Position numbers and translations under genes: made by a program. From the NCBI GenBank assembly GCA_014529385.2, contig CM043945.1, positions 139,339,241-139,403,240 on the forward strand: DNA of 64,000 bases, in the 5' to 3' direction. Under the pieces are notes generated by a model. The model was not told the DNA's origin, did not search any database, and saw nothing but the letters and a program-made list of their open reading frames with translations. Below are positions 43,528 through 53,637 of the stretch, piece by piece. Source of the DNA: Adiantum capillus-veneris. Taxonomy: Eukaryota; Streptophyta; Polypodiopsida; Polypodiales; Pteridaceae. Every line of letters starts with the position of its first letter. Within the stretch, counting starts at the first letter, position 1.

Positions 43528-43752
43528 TGTATGTAAAATAGGAGATGAGAATCAATTTTGTTGAACCTGTTCACTTCGGAAATGCTGCTACAGAAACGCC
43601 TTCCATAACTCTGAAAATTTATGTCTTTACATCAATGCGTAGAGGACTTCGTGCTCTTCGATTGAGGCTATAGATCACCCAAATCGGAGTTCGGATGAAG
43701 AAGTTATGATCAAAAGAGTGGACTGCTGTCTACTAGGTCAAAAAACGGCTGC

Positions 43753-43793
<41 letters not shown>

Positions 43794-43833
43794 CACCATC
43801 CTACAAACTCTAAGGTGGGCAATAGTACCACAA

Positions 43834-43880
<47 letters not shown>

Positions 43881-44220
43881 TTCACTTAGGCATAATGGCA
43901 CATTAATGGCCCCTTGTTTGCAACTTTTTGTGTGGTGGCATGGATGGATCTTTTTACATTGGACCATCAATCCATCTGTGTTAAAAAACCATGAACGGTT
44001 GTATCTAGAAAGCTTCAATTGTAAACCTTCAATACAATCTAAAATCGTAGTTCTATAATTTTCTATTGAGGAGAACCACTCTTCCTATGAAAATTTATAA
44101 TAAAAATAATTTTCAAATGTATTTTTGAGGATAATTAGGGGTATTTTGGGAATGTTGGAGAAATTATAGGGCTATTAGGAAATTTTGTCTAAGAGAACAA
44201 AAGAAAAAATTTGAAATCAC
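43753..44220 (+). repeat. R unit, copy F (part 2)
   Basis: Continues after the LINE with (GA)n, CACCATCCTACAAACTC, a second GA tract (43840-43878), then CATGGATGGATC and TTCTATTGAGGAGAACCACT. It stops at 44220 where gypsy B begins; other copies continue with GAATTTGAATTTACC. Confidence 0.78.
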
Positions 44221-44321
44221 TGTTGACCGCTGGGTCAACAACACAACATAACTCAAGTTTGGTACCAAAGTCTTATCTTTTGCCAGTTATGAAATGCTGC
44301 AGATTATGGCTATAAACATCA
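44221..44321 (+). repeat. gypsy B 5' LTR, left piece
   Basis: The first 101 bases match 62977-63077 with a few substitutions, from TGTTGACCGC to TATAAACATCA. The last 19 bases are also shared with the gypsy A LTR, so the exact B/A junction is ambiguous within 44303-44321. Confidence 0.75.
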
Positions 44322-46418
44322 TTTGTAATGAGTAGTTATTCTAGTTTCAGAAGCCGGGGTGCAATGGCACTTCCAGATTGTAAATACAAAGCCATTTGAC
44401 CCTTTTTAACCCCATTTTTGGTTAAACCTAAGGTAGCCTTAGTATATAGGGTACCTAGGTCATTTTGTAAAGAAGACTTTTATCATAATCAAAACATAGC
44501 GCTACTGTCTACTGTGTGAGAGAGAGAAAGAGAGTGAGTGTGAGCTTCATCCTCTCGCTATGCTCGGCTCGCTCAACACATTGGAGATCCGACTGCACCA
44601 TTGCTGTAGGCTCGAGGAGAGCTACGCGACAATGCCAAGCATTCCACGCGAGACGAAGCGCACATGCCGACGCATCTATGAGCTAATTGTGGCCGTAAGT
44701 GTATCAAACAATGTCTGTTTTCTGCCTGCTAGTAGTAAATAGAATCGTGGCGACATAAGCTACGCATAGGTACTCATAAATTTCAGTTTTGGGCACTTTC
44801 AAAATTCTGTTCTGTCATCCTACGCGTTTTCCGCAGATGGGTTTAGAGTGAGGGTTTTGAGTGTAGAAGCTTAGGGACAGGTGTATCCTAGTGAGGGGAT
44901 GGTGTTCCTTAAGTTTTGTACGAATCTGGCATGATTAGGTGTGTAACATCTAATGGCCTAATAACTTATGTGTAGCGGAAATTAGCATGAACATAGTGGG
45001 CATTTCATTAGAATAGATTCCTAATGAGAATTACAAGAGTGCTTGGGTGGAGAGAGCAACAAAAAGCATAACACCTAGTTAGATAGCATCGACAATACTT
45101 TCAAAAGATAGAGAAATTAAGCTATTGACAACAGTTGAGGACCGGATTTGCATGGAGCCGATCCCCCCTCCAAAAGGCTTTGTATTATGATTTCTCCCAT
45201 CAAGAGAGACATTGTACAATACAATTCTTTGTGTTCCTTCAAGACTAGCTAGTGCAATGAAGATGAAAGCTTCATGCACTAAGCAATACACTTAACAAAC
45301 ACAACTTTAACTATCCCCATTCTCAGACCCAAGACCTCACACACCTTCGAAGATGGTGAGAGCTAGCAGGGTATGAGAGTAGATTGAGAGGAAGAAGGAG
45401 TATCTTACGAGAAAGATGTACATCTCCTCACATAATCACTCATATTAGCATAGCTTAGCTTGGTAGAGGAGATGAGCATGCATTGAAGCTTGGCTCTTGG
45501 TTGGATTTGCATCCACATGCCAAGAGAGTGTCGATGTAGGCTTCTATCTCACAAGCTTGGAGTAGGTGATGAGCTCTCCATTAAAGCTTGGGAAGAGATA
45601 GTCTTCTTTGCTTCACACATAACCTATGTGTCAGTGTGTGTGTGATAATGCCTTGCAAAAATCAGCCCCCTCTCTCTCTTGAGCGAGCCCCCTTGCTATT
45701 TGCTCTTCCTGCAGACTCATTGGCCCTCCCCAAGTCAAGCCAATTACAATTAAGCAGCATAAGTGATAGCCTTCTGACATGTGTCGCCCTTTCCCCTTTT
45801 GTGAGAGTTTTAGGTAATTAAATAATTAAACTAAACTCTCATTGGACCCCTTTGCCTCCTGGCCAATTGGAATCAGGCAAGCCATGGTGCTCCTGAATGC
45901 TCATTGGACCCCTTGGGAGACTGCCCAATAGTCTTCTAGGACACTTAATTCTTATTGGTTTCTTTTATTAAATATTTTTAAATTAATTAAACTAGATTTA
46001 CTCTAGCTTAATTCTCATTGGTCCACTTCAAGGGTCCTCCAATAGAAATTGGGCACACCTTGTGGGCATCAGGCCTAGGGAGCTCACATGTGTCCCTCAT
46101 TCCCTTTGTGTAAAGGGAGCCTGTGTGTGTGTGTGTGGCTTTCTCTCTCATCCCCTACCTTTAGGGCTCGCCCCCTCCCATGTAGGGATGTGCAAAGACT
46201 TTTAGGGCACACACAAACCATCCAATTTTCCCTAGGGTTGACCTTTGGACACAACCTTTGAATTTTGGAACCTTAGCATTTTGGAAGTCTTAATGGGCTG
46301 AACCTTAGGGTCTTTTTAGCCCATTGTTGCACATGGCTCTTTTGCAGATGGCCTCCCCTTTGGATCCCTATTTTCCCTCCTTTGGATCCCTACTGTGGCC
46401 GGTCTGCTAGCTTAACCA
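44302..46418 (-). repeat. gypsy A 3' LTR (left), terminal bases missing
   Basis: Collinear with 51158-53282 from ATTATGGCTATAAAC to GCTAGCTTAACCA, about 2.1 kb. The 11-12 terminal bases expected on its outer side (TGTAACATC...) are replaced by gypsy B LTR sequence. Frames inside, such as 45588-45821, recur in the other LTR but show no protein family. Confidence 0.85.
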
Positions 46419-49140
46419 ATATCTTCCCTCAATTACCTCGAAAGGTGCTTTTCCCGTGGAAGTATGTACAGTGTTATTGTAAGCATACTCCACTAAGGGT
46501 AAGTACTTCTCCCATTGGGATCTTTGATCTACTTCTGTTACATAGGCTTTTAGTAGATCGAGAATAGTTAGGTTAGCTATTTCACTTTGGCCATCCGTTT
46601 GTGGATGATAGGTCGAAGAGAAGTTTAGCCTTGTCCCTAAATTCTCAAAGAGACCCTTCCAAAAATTACTTGTCGTTCTAGGATCTCTATCCGACACTAT
46701 GGACATTGGCAAGCCATGGTACTTGAAGATTTGTGAAATGAAGAGGGTTGCCACTTGATGGGCTTTGATAGTCTTTTTGACAGGTCTCAAATGAGCTTGT
46801 TTACTAAACCTGTCTACTATCGTCCATATTCCCGTATTCCCATGGATAGACTTAGGAAATCCAAAGATAAAATCCATGGATATGCTCTCCCATGGTGAAT
46901 TAGGGATTGGCAAGGGTTGAAGCAATCCAAGTTGCTTCCCTCTATCAAATTTTGTCTTTTGGCATACCACACATTTGGAAACATACTCTTGTATGTTCAC
47001 TTTCATGGTAGGCCAATAGAAATATGTTTCAATTCCCTTTAAGGTAGACTGAATGCCTCTATGCCCCGCATAAGGTGGAGCATGCGATTCATACATTACT
47101 TTCTCACGTAGTGAGTTAGTAACGCATAGTCTATTGCCATAGAGAAGATAACCATCTTGTAAAGTGAATGGTTCTTCTTTCTTCCCTAATGACAGGGCTG
47201 AAATCACATCTCTAAAGTCGGGATCAATAGAGTACTCATCTATCATTGAAGATAGATCATTGTGAGTTGCTATGGAAACCGCATTCACTCTCGGTCGTCT
47301 TGAGAGTGCATCGGCTACTTGATTGTGCTTGCCAGCAATGTGAGCAATATGAAAATGAAATTGTGAAAGGAAATTTTCCCACCTCATTTGTTTGTCGGAG
47401 AGCTTGGTCTGCGTCATGAAGTACTTAAGACTTTGGTGATCCGTTCGCAAAATGAAAGGAGTCCCCAATAAATAGTGCTTCCATGAGTCTAAGGCATGTA
47501 GAACTGCAAGGAGTTCCTTTTCGTATATGCCTAGAGCTTGCTCAACAGGATCGAGCCTTCGACACTCATAGCCTATGGTGTGCCCTTCTTCAAGCAAAAC
47601 AGCTCCAAGGCAATCACCACAAGCATCACATTGGACCTCAAATGGTTTTGAGAGATCCGGTAGTGTAAGCACAGGTTGAGAGACAAGCTTTTCTTTAAGC
47701 TTTTCGAAAGCATTGTTCTCCTTAGCAGACCATGTATACCTAACACTTTTCTTTGTTAGGTCATGTAATGGTCCCCCAATTTGTGAGAACTTTTCTATGA
47801 AGCGTCTATAGTATGCACACATACATATGAAGCTTCTTAGTTCATGAAGATTCCTTGGTTTAGGCCATCCTTTTATTACCTCTAACTTGGATGGATCCAT
47901 TTGGATGCCATCTTGAGAGATAATGTGACCTAAATACTGAATCTCTTGCAAGAAAAATTCACTTTTCTTTCGATTAACATAAAGTTTATTCTCTCTCAAA
48001 ACTTGAAATATTACCTGGAGATGTTGCTTGTGTTCCTCCAATGAATTAGAGTAGATGATAATATCATCAAAGAACACTCCAGTGAAGGTTCGATGAGGCC
48101 TGAACAGCTTTTCCATCAAACGATTGAATGTGGCTGGTGCATTGGTCAAGCCAAAAGGCATGACAATGTATTCGTAAAGACCAAATGTGGTGCGAAATGC
48201 GGTCTTTACAATGTCTTAATCAACTATCCTTATTTGATGATAGCCACTTTTTAGGTCAATCCTACTGAAGTAGGTCGATCCTTGTAGCTTATCAAATAGG
48301 TCTTCTACCCGTGGAACGGGAAACCTATTTTTGATAGTGATCCTATTTAGTGCTCTATAGTCGACACACATACGATATGTGCCGTCTTTCTTTTGCACTA
48401 ATAGCACAGGTGAGCAAAATGGAGATGAGCTAGGCCTAACCATGCCCTTCTCAACTAACTCATGAACTTGCCGCATAATCTCCTCTTGTTGAGCTTGAGA
48501 AACTCTATAAGGAGGTTTGCTAGGCGGTGAACTTCCTGGAAGAAGTTCAATTGCATGGTCATCATTACCTCGTTTAGGAGGTAGCTCACAAGGGATGTCG
48601 TCAATAAAAACATCTTGAAACCCCTTGAGAAAATTGGATAACTCTAATTCCTTTTGGTTGCTTTTATTTTCTTTTGCTAAAGCATTAGGTTCATTTTGAG
48701 AGTCTTTAACAAAAATCATGTACACGGAAATAGAGCTCTTTATTGACTTGTTGAAAGCTGGTGTATGTACAATGGGGATGGTGTTACCCATTTCCTTAGC
48801 ATCTATATACATGTCTTTTTCCCTGAACTTAAAGGAGATTCTCCTTTCAGGAAATTTAACATCGGCAGCCAGGCGGTCAAACCATGGTGCCCCTAGGATT
48901 ACATCCTCATGCTTGAGAGGAGAGATAAAGAGGTCCTCTTTGTCCACATAGCCTTGGACATGAAGCCTCAATTTCCCAATTAAGGGAGTGACTGAAGCTT
49001 CTTGCCCCTTGAAGGCAGTGTCTGCGGGTAGGACATCTCCCATCTCGTAGGACTGTATTCGTAGCTTGGTGGCCAACTCTATAGACTAAAATTGTGAGTA
49101 GAACCAGGGTCAAAGAGAATAAAAGCATCATGTTCTCTTA
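46407..49140 (-). pseudogene. gypsy A Pol: protease, RT, RNase H, truncated integrase
   Basis: The protease motif FDPGSTHNF lies near 49106-49080, with a stop just after. The frame 49076-48216 carries DVILGAPWF, then the RT start ([36 protein letters not shown]) to a TAA at 48218-48216 that replaces a conserved acidic residue. The frame then continues to 46407: MPFGLTNAPATF, the catalytic box FFDDIIIYS, RNase H (RTDHQSLKYF, HIAGKHNQVADALSRRP), integrase HHCC (GHRGIQSTLKG...CVVCQKTK) and core (SMDFIFGFPKS, IVSDRDPRTTSNFWK, HPQTDGQSEIAN). It ends EVIEGRYWLS at the LTR border. The usual integrase tail and any chromodomain are absent. Confidence 0.93.
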
Positions 49141-50740
49141 CCTTTCCCCAAGCATGGCATAGAGGAGATCCTTTGTGAGTTGTTTGGTGAGTCTCCTCCT
49201 CTTGGATTTCAACCAAGGAAGCTCTAGGAGGATCTTGGCGGTTGTTCTTTTGGGGACAAGCGCGGTACGCATGCCCTTGTTCGCCGCACTTGAAAAACCG
49301 GTTATCCTTGCGATAACGCTCAAGCTCTTCAGAAGAGAGTTTGTTCTTACCTTTGTAAACTCCCTTCTCTTTAGCTTTGTTGGAGTTGCCCTTAGGAGAC
49401 TTTTGGACATTGTCCTTCCCCTTAGGCTCATTGGAACCCTTTGTTTTCCGGGGGCTTATTATTTCTTTTAGCCCCCGTTTGGAAATTTATTCGAGAGGCC
49501 ACCATAGTGTGGTGTATTACCACCGATATGGTACGTGGCCTTTGGGAGTTGACATACTCCGCCATTTCTTCGGTTAAGCCCGCACGAAACTTTTGCCTTT
49601 GCTCTCCAAAATCCAACTTTTTGAAGACAGTGGCTTTGAGTTGTAAGTCCCAAAACTTGTCTACATATTTGTGGATGGATTCATTGGGAGAGAGCTTTAA
49701 GCTTCGCCATTCGGTGAGTACTTTGTCTTTGGCATCGGTGGCCAAAAACTGCTTCATAATGGAAGCTCTTAAAGCCTTCCATGTTCGTGGAGCTTCACCG
49801 TTGGCTCGTAGGCTAGACCACCATTGTTTGGCGGACTTTTGAAAGTGCATAGCTACATGGCGTAGCTTAGAGGACTCCATGAAGCCCTCATCTCCAAACG
49901 CCGCATCAAATTGTTGGATAAAGGCCAAGACTTTGTCCGTAGCACCAAAGGTACCATCATAGGTAAGGAAAGAGATGCTCTTCCCTCCCTCTTTGAATTT
50001 CTTCAACTTGGACAACCTCTTCCCTGCGGCATAGGATTTCCTATGGCCTCTTCTTTTTGATGGTTCAAAGGTTGCACCATCACTTTCTTCAGAAGGTGAA
50101 GAATTTGAAGAAGGTGGAGAAGAGGGTGACCTCTTTCTCGCCTTTTTCTTGTCTTGATCTTTGTCATCTTCACCATAGCTTTCATAAGAGGAAGAGGATG
50201 ATGGAGAAGAGGGTGTCCTCTTTCTCGCCTTTTTCTTCTCTTGCTTTTTTTATCATCCCTCTTTGAATTATGGCGTGGAGAAGAGTGTGATGGTCTTCTC
50301 CGCTTTGGTGGTGATGGAGAGCGTTTAGCCCGCCGTCTTCGTGCAGCCATCTCCGCCGAGGTGGCGGGAGACTCGCTTCTTTCTCGTTCCTTTGGTGGAG
50401 GCTCTTGAGTTCTCCTTTGGGAAGGAGATGCATCATCAAGAAGTAAATTCTTGAGCCCTTCATAAGGATTCTCTTCTTCTTCCCAAATCGGAGAGAGACC
50501 TCTTTTGGTAGTCTCACAAGGAGGCTTCCTAGGTGTTCTCTCGTCATGGTGATTAGCTTGAAGAATCCCGTGAGCACAGAGCTGCCATTGCACTTCACTT
50601 TGGAGAGAAGGATTGCCCATGGCTTGTTGAATCCTAGAAACAAGATAGTTAACAAGCATTGAAGCATCATTAGTAGCATGCTCATGAGCAAAATCAAAGT
50701 TATCAACATTAATTTCACTCTCTTTACTATTGTCAGCCAT
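49141..50740 (-). pseudogene. gypsy A Gag, frameshifted, with Arg/Ser-rich N-region
   Basis: The ATG at 50740 opens MADNSKESEINVDNFDF. Residues about 100-165 are rich in Arg, Ser and Pro (RRRRAKRSPSPPKRRRPSHS), like an RS domain. A 7-base A run (minus strand, near 50250) is the likely frameshift site, because the later capsid region lies in another frame. The retrotrans_gag block is at 50015-49428 (FLTYDGTFGATDKVLAFIQQ, HFQKSAKQWWSSL, EFRRS-like helices). The knuckle near 49290 reads FFKCGEQGHAYRACP: the first Cys of C-x2-C is Phe, so metal binding is probably lost. A short internal duplication (RKRRERGHPLLH twice in one frame) lies at 50113-50250. Confidence 0.85.
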
Positions 50741-51144
50741 TCTAACAACTTTTAGGTGTAAACTTTTTAGGTGTACTTTGGCACTTCAAGCCCTAGTTGC
50801 TACTCCTCTTTACCCCTTTAGAAAAAGCACTCAAGCTACTGTACCCGCGGCTCGAATACCATTAATTGCAAGGAATAGAAGAGGGGGTCCTTCAACACCA
50901 AAACAACACCGGCTCCTGTCAAGCTTCTAATAGCTCAATAGTGGTTAAGCCGTAGGCAAGCCCCGTAGGACTCCACTATTAAGACCATAGCTCTCGACGG
51001 TGATGCCCCGTTAACTGCACAAAGGCAGGCGCACTGCAAGGCTGAAAAATCCCTATTCTACTTACTCACAGGCAATTAATAATACCAACCATTTGTAGCT
51101 AGCTTGAGGACCTCCCTTCTTGAGCTAGAAAAGAGAAACCTTGT

Positions 51145-51156
51145 GCTCTGATACCA
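51145..51156 (-). other. gypsy A primer-binding site (initiator-Met tRNA)
   Basis: Minus strand TGGTATCAGAGC, one base inside the LTR end. Confidence 0.92.
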
Positions 51157-51157
51157 A

Positions 51158-53282
51158 TGTAACATCATTATGGCTATAAACGTCATTTGTAATGAGTAGT
51201 TATTCTAGTTTCAAAAGCCGGGGTGCAATGGCACTTCCAGATTGTAAATACAAAGCCATTTGACCCTTTTTAACCCCATTTTTGGTTAAACCTAAGGTAG
51301 CCTTAGTATATAGGGTACCTAGGTCATTTTGTAAAGAAGACTTTTATCATAATCAAAACATAACGCTACCGTCTACTGTGTGAGAGAGAGAAAGAGAGTG
51401 AGTGTGAGCTTCATCCTCTCCCTACGCTCGGCTCGCTCAACACATTGGAGATCCGACTGCACCATTAATGTAGGCTCGAGGAGAGCTACGCGACAACGCC
51501 AAGCATTCCACGCGAGACGAAGCGCACACGCCGACGCATCTATGAGCTATCTGTGGTCGTAAGTGTATCAAACGATGTCTGTTTTCTGCGTGCTAGTAGT
51601 AAATAGAATCATGGTGACATAAGCTACACATAGGTACTCATAAATTTCAGTTTGAGGCACTTTCAAAATTTTGTTCTGTCATCCTACGCGTTTTCCGTAG
51701 ATGGGTTTAGAGTGAGGGTTTAGAGTGTAGAAGCTTAGGGACAGGTGTATCCTAGTGAGGGGATGGTGTTCCTTAAGTTTGGTACGAATCTGGCATGATT
51801 AGGTGTGTAACATCTAATGGCCTAATAACTTATGTGTAGCGGAAATTAGCATGAACATAGTGGGCATTTCATTAGAATAGATTCCTAATGAGAATTACAA
51901 GAGTGCTTGGGTGGAGAGAGCAACAAAAAGCATAACACCTAGTTAGATAGCATCGACAATACTTTCAAAAGAGAGAGAAATTAAGCTATTGACAATAGTT
52001 GAGGACCGGATTTGCATGGAGCCGGCCCCTCCTCCAAAAGGCTTTGTATTATGGTTTCTCCCATCAAGAGAGACATTGTACAATACAATTCTTTGTGTTC
52101 CTTCAAGACTAGCTAGTGCAATGAAGATGAAAGCTTCATGCACTAAGCAATACACTTAACAAACACAACTTTAACTATCCCCATTCTCAGACCCAAGACG
52201 TCACACACCTTCGAAGATGGTGAGAGCTAGCAGGGTATGAGAGTAGATTGAGAGGAAGAAGGAGTATCTCACGAGAAAGATGTACATCTCCTCACATAAT
52301 CACTCATATTAGCATATCTTAGCTTGGTAGAGGAGATGAGCATGCATTGAAGCTTGGCTCTTGGTTGGATTTGCATCCACATGCGAAGAGAGTGTCGACG
52401 TAGGCTTCTATCTCACAAGATTGGAGTAGGTGATGAGCTCTCCATTAAAGCTTGGGAGGCGATAGAGTATTCTTTCTTCACACATGGTCAAGTGTGAGTG
52501 TGTGTGTGTCAATGCTTTGCAAAAATCAGCCCCCTCTCTCTCTTGGGCGAGCCCCCTTGCTATTTGCTCTTCCTGCAGCCTCATTGGCCCTCCCCAAGTC
52601 AAGCCAATTACAATTAAGCAGCATAAGTGATAGCCTTCTGACATGTGTTCCCCTTTCCCCTTTGGTGAGAGCTTTACGTAATTAAATAATTAAACTAAAC
52701 TCTCATTGGACCCCTTTGCGTCCTGGCCAATAGGAATCAGGCAAGCCATGGGGCTCCTGAATGCTCATTGGACCCCTTGGGAGACTGCCCAATAGTCTTC
52801 TAGGAGACTTAATTCTTATTGGTTTCTTTTATTAAATGTTTTTAAATTAATTAAACTAAATTTACTCTAGCTTAATTCTCATTGGTCCACTTCAAGGGTC
52901 ATCCAATAGAAATTGGGCACACCTTGTGGGCATCTGGCCTAGGGAGCGGACATGTGTCCCTCATTCCCTTTGTGTAAAGGGAGCCTATGTGTGTGTGTGT
53001 GGCTTTCTCTCTCATCCCCTACCTTTAGGGCTCGCCTCCTCCCATGTAGGGATGTGCAAAGACTTTTAGGGCACACACAAAGCATCCAATTTTCCCTAGG
53101 GTTGACCTTTGGACACAACCTTTGAATTTTGGAACCTTAGCATTTTGGAAGTCTTAATGGGCTGAACCTTAGGGTCTTTTTAGCCCATTGTTGCACATGA
53201 TTCTTTTGCAGATGGCCCCCCCTATGGATCCCTATTTTCCCTCCTTTGGATCCCTACTGTGGCCGGTCTGCTAGCTTAACCA
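51158..53282 (-). repeat. gypsy A 5' LTR (right), 2,125 bp
   Basis: On the plus strand it runs from TGTAACATCATTATGG to GCTAGCTTAACCA. The following bases ATATT (53283-53287) are the expected position of the target duplication, but the partner on the left is not preserved. Confidence 0.88.
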
Positions 53283-53621
53283 ATATTCTAGCTTTTTCTC
53301 CCCTGGCACTTCCCCACATTAAATGATCAGTTTTATATGAGAAAATCATTTAGGAGAATTAGATATTGATTATTATGACAGGTGAGTTTCCTTCCGTATG
53401 TGTGTATGTGGCTAGGTGGTGTAGTTGAGAGTAGTGAGGTTCTTGATTGTGGTTTAGTTGGACTTCCAGAGTGTTGTATGTGTAGGATGGTCTCAGCCTG
53501 ACAAGCTCAAGAGATTTCTTCCATGTGCCTATCGTGTCATCTGTGTCCTCGATTGACATTATGTTGATCTAGGTAGTGTTTGCATGCACTTCATGGGTGT
53601 GTGAGTTGCTCCCGTCCAACA
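53283..53621 (+). repeat. gypsy B 5' LTR, right piece
   Basis: It lies between the end of gypsy A and the gypsy B primer site, ending CCCGTCCAACA. It is assigned to the LTR by position and its CA end. I could not match it to sequence after 63077; the matching part of the 3' LTR may lie past the window edge. Confidence 0.55.
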
Positions 53622-53622
53622 T

Positions 53623-53637
53623 TGGTGCCGTTGCCGG
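53623..53637 (+). other. gypsy B primer-binding site (tRNA-Asp-like)
   Basis: TGGTGCCGTTGCCGG, one base from the common Tat/Athila primer site TGGCGCCGTTGCCGG, complementary to tRNA-Asp in those clades. Confidence 0.8.

Larger units (their letters stand above)
44302..53282 (-). mobile_element. Ty3/gypsy element A (chromovirus-like), nested in B
   Basis: Minus-strand element with long LTRs of about 2.1 kb (51158-53282 and about 44302-46418) that look highly similar. On the minus strand the order is LTR, primer site (51156-51145), gag, protease, reverse transcriptase, RNase H, integrase, LTR, which is Ty3/gypsy order. An initiator-Met primer site and an FDPGSTHNF protease fit chromovirus clades. 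The integrase C-terminus is missing. Frameshifts and stops make it inactive. The left LTR lacks the first dozen or so terminal bases found on the right one. Confidence 0.88.

Noticed and set aside
43034-43564. 176-codon plus-strand frame, also present at 14264-14794
   Set aside because: Antisense shadow of LINE ORF1.
45588-45821. Small frame repeated at 52452-52685
   Set aside because: Both lie in the LTRs of gypsy A and are repeated only because the LTR is; no family match.
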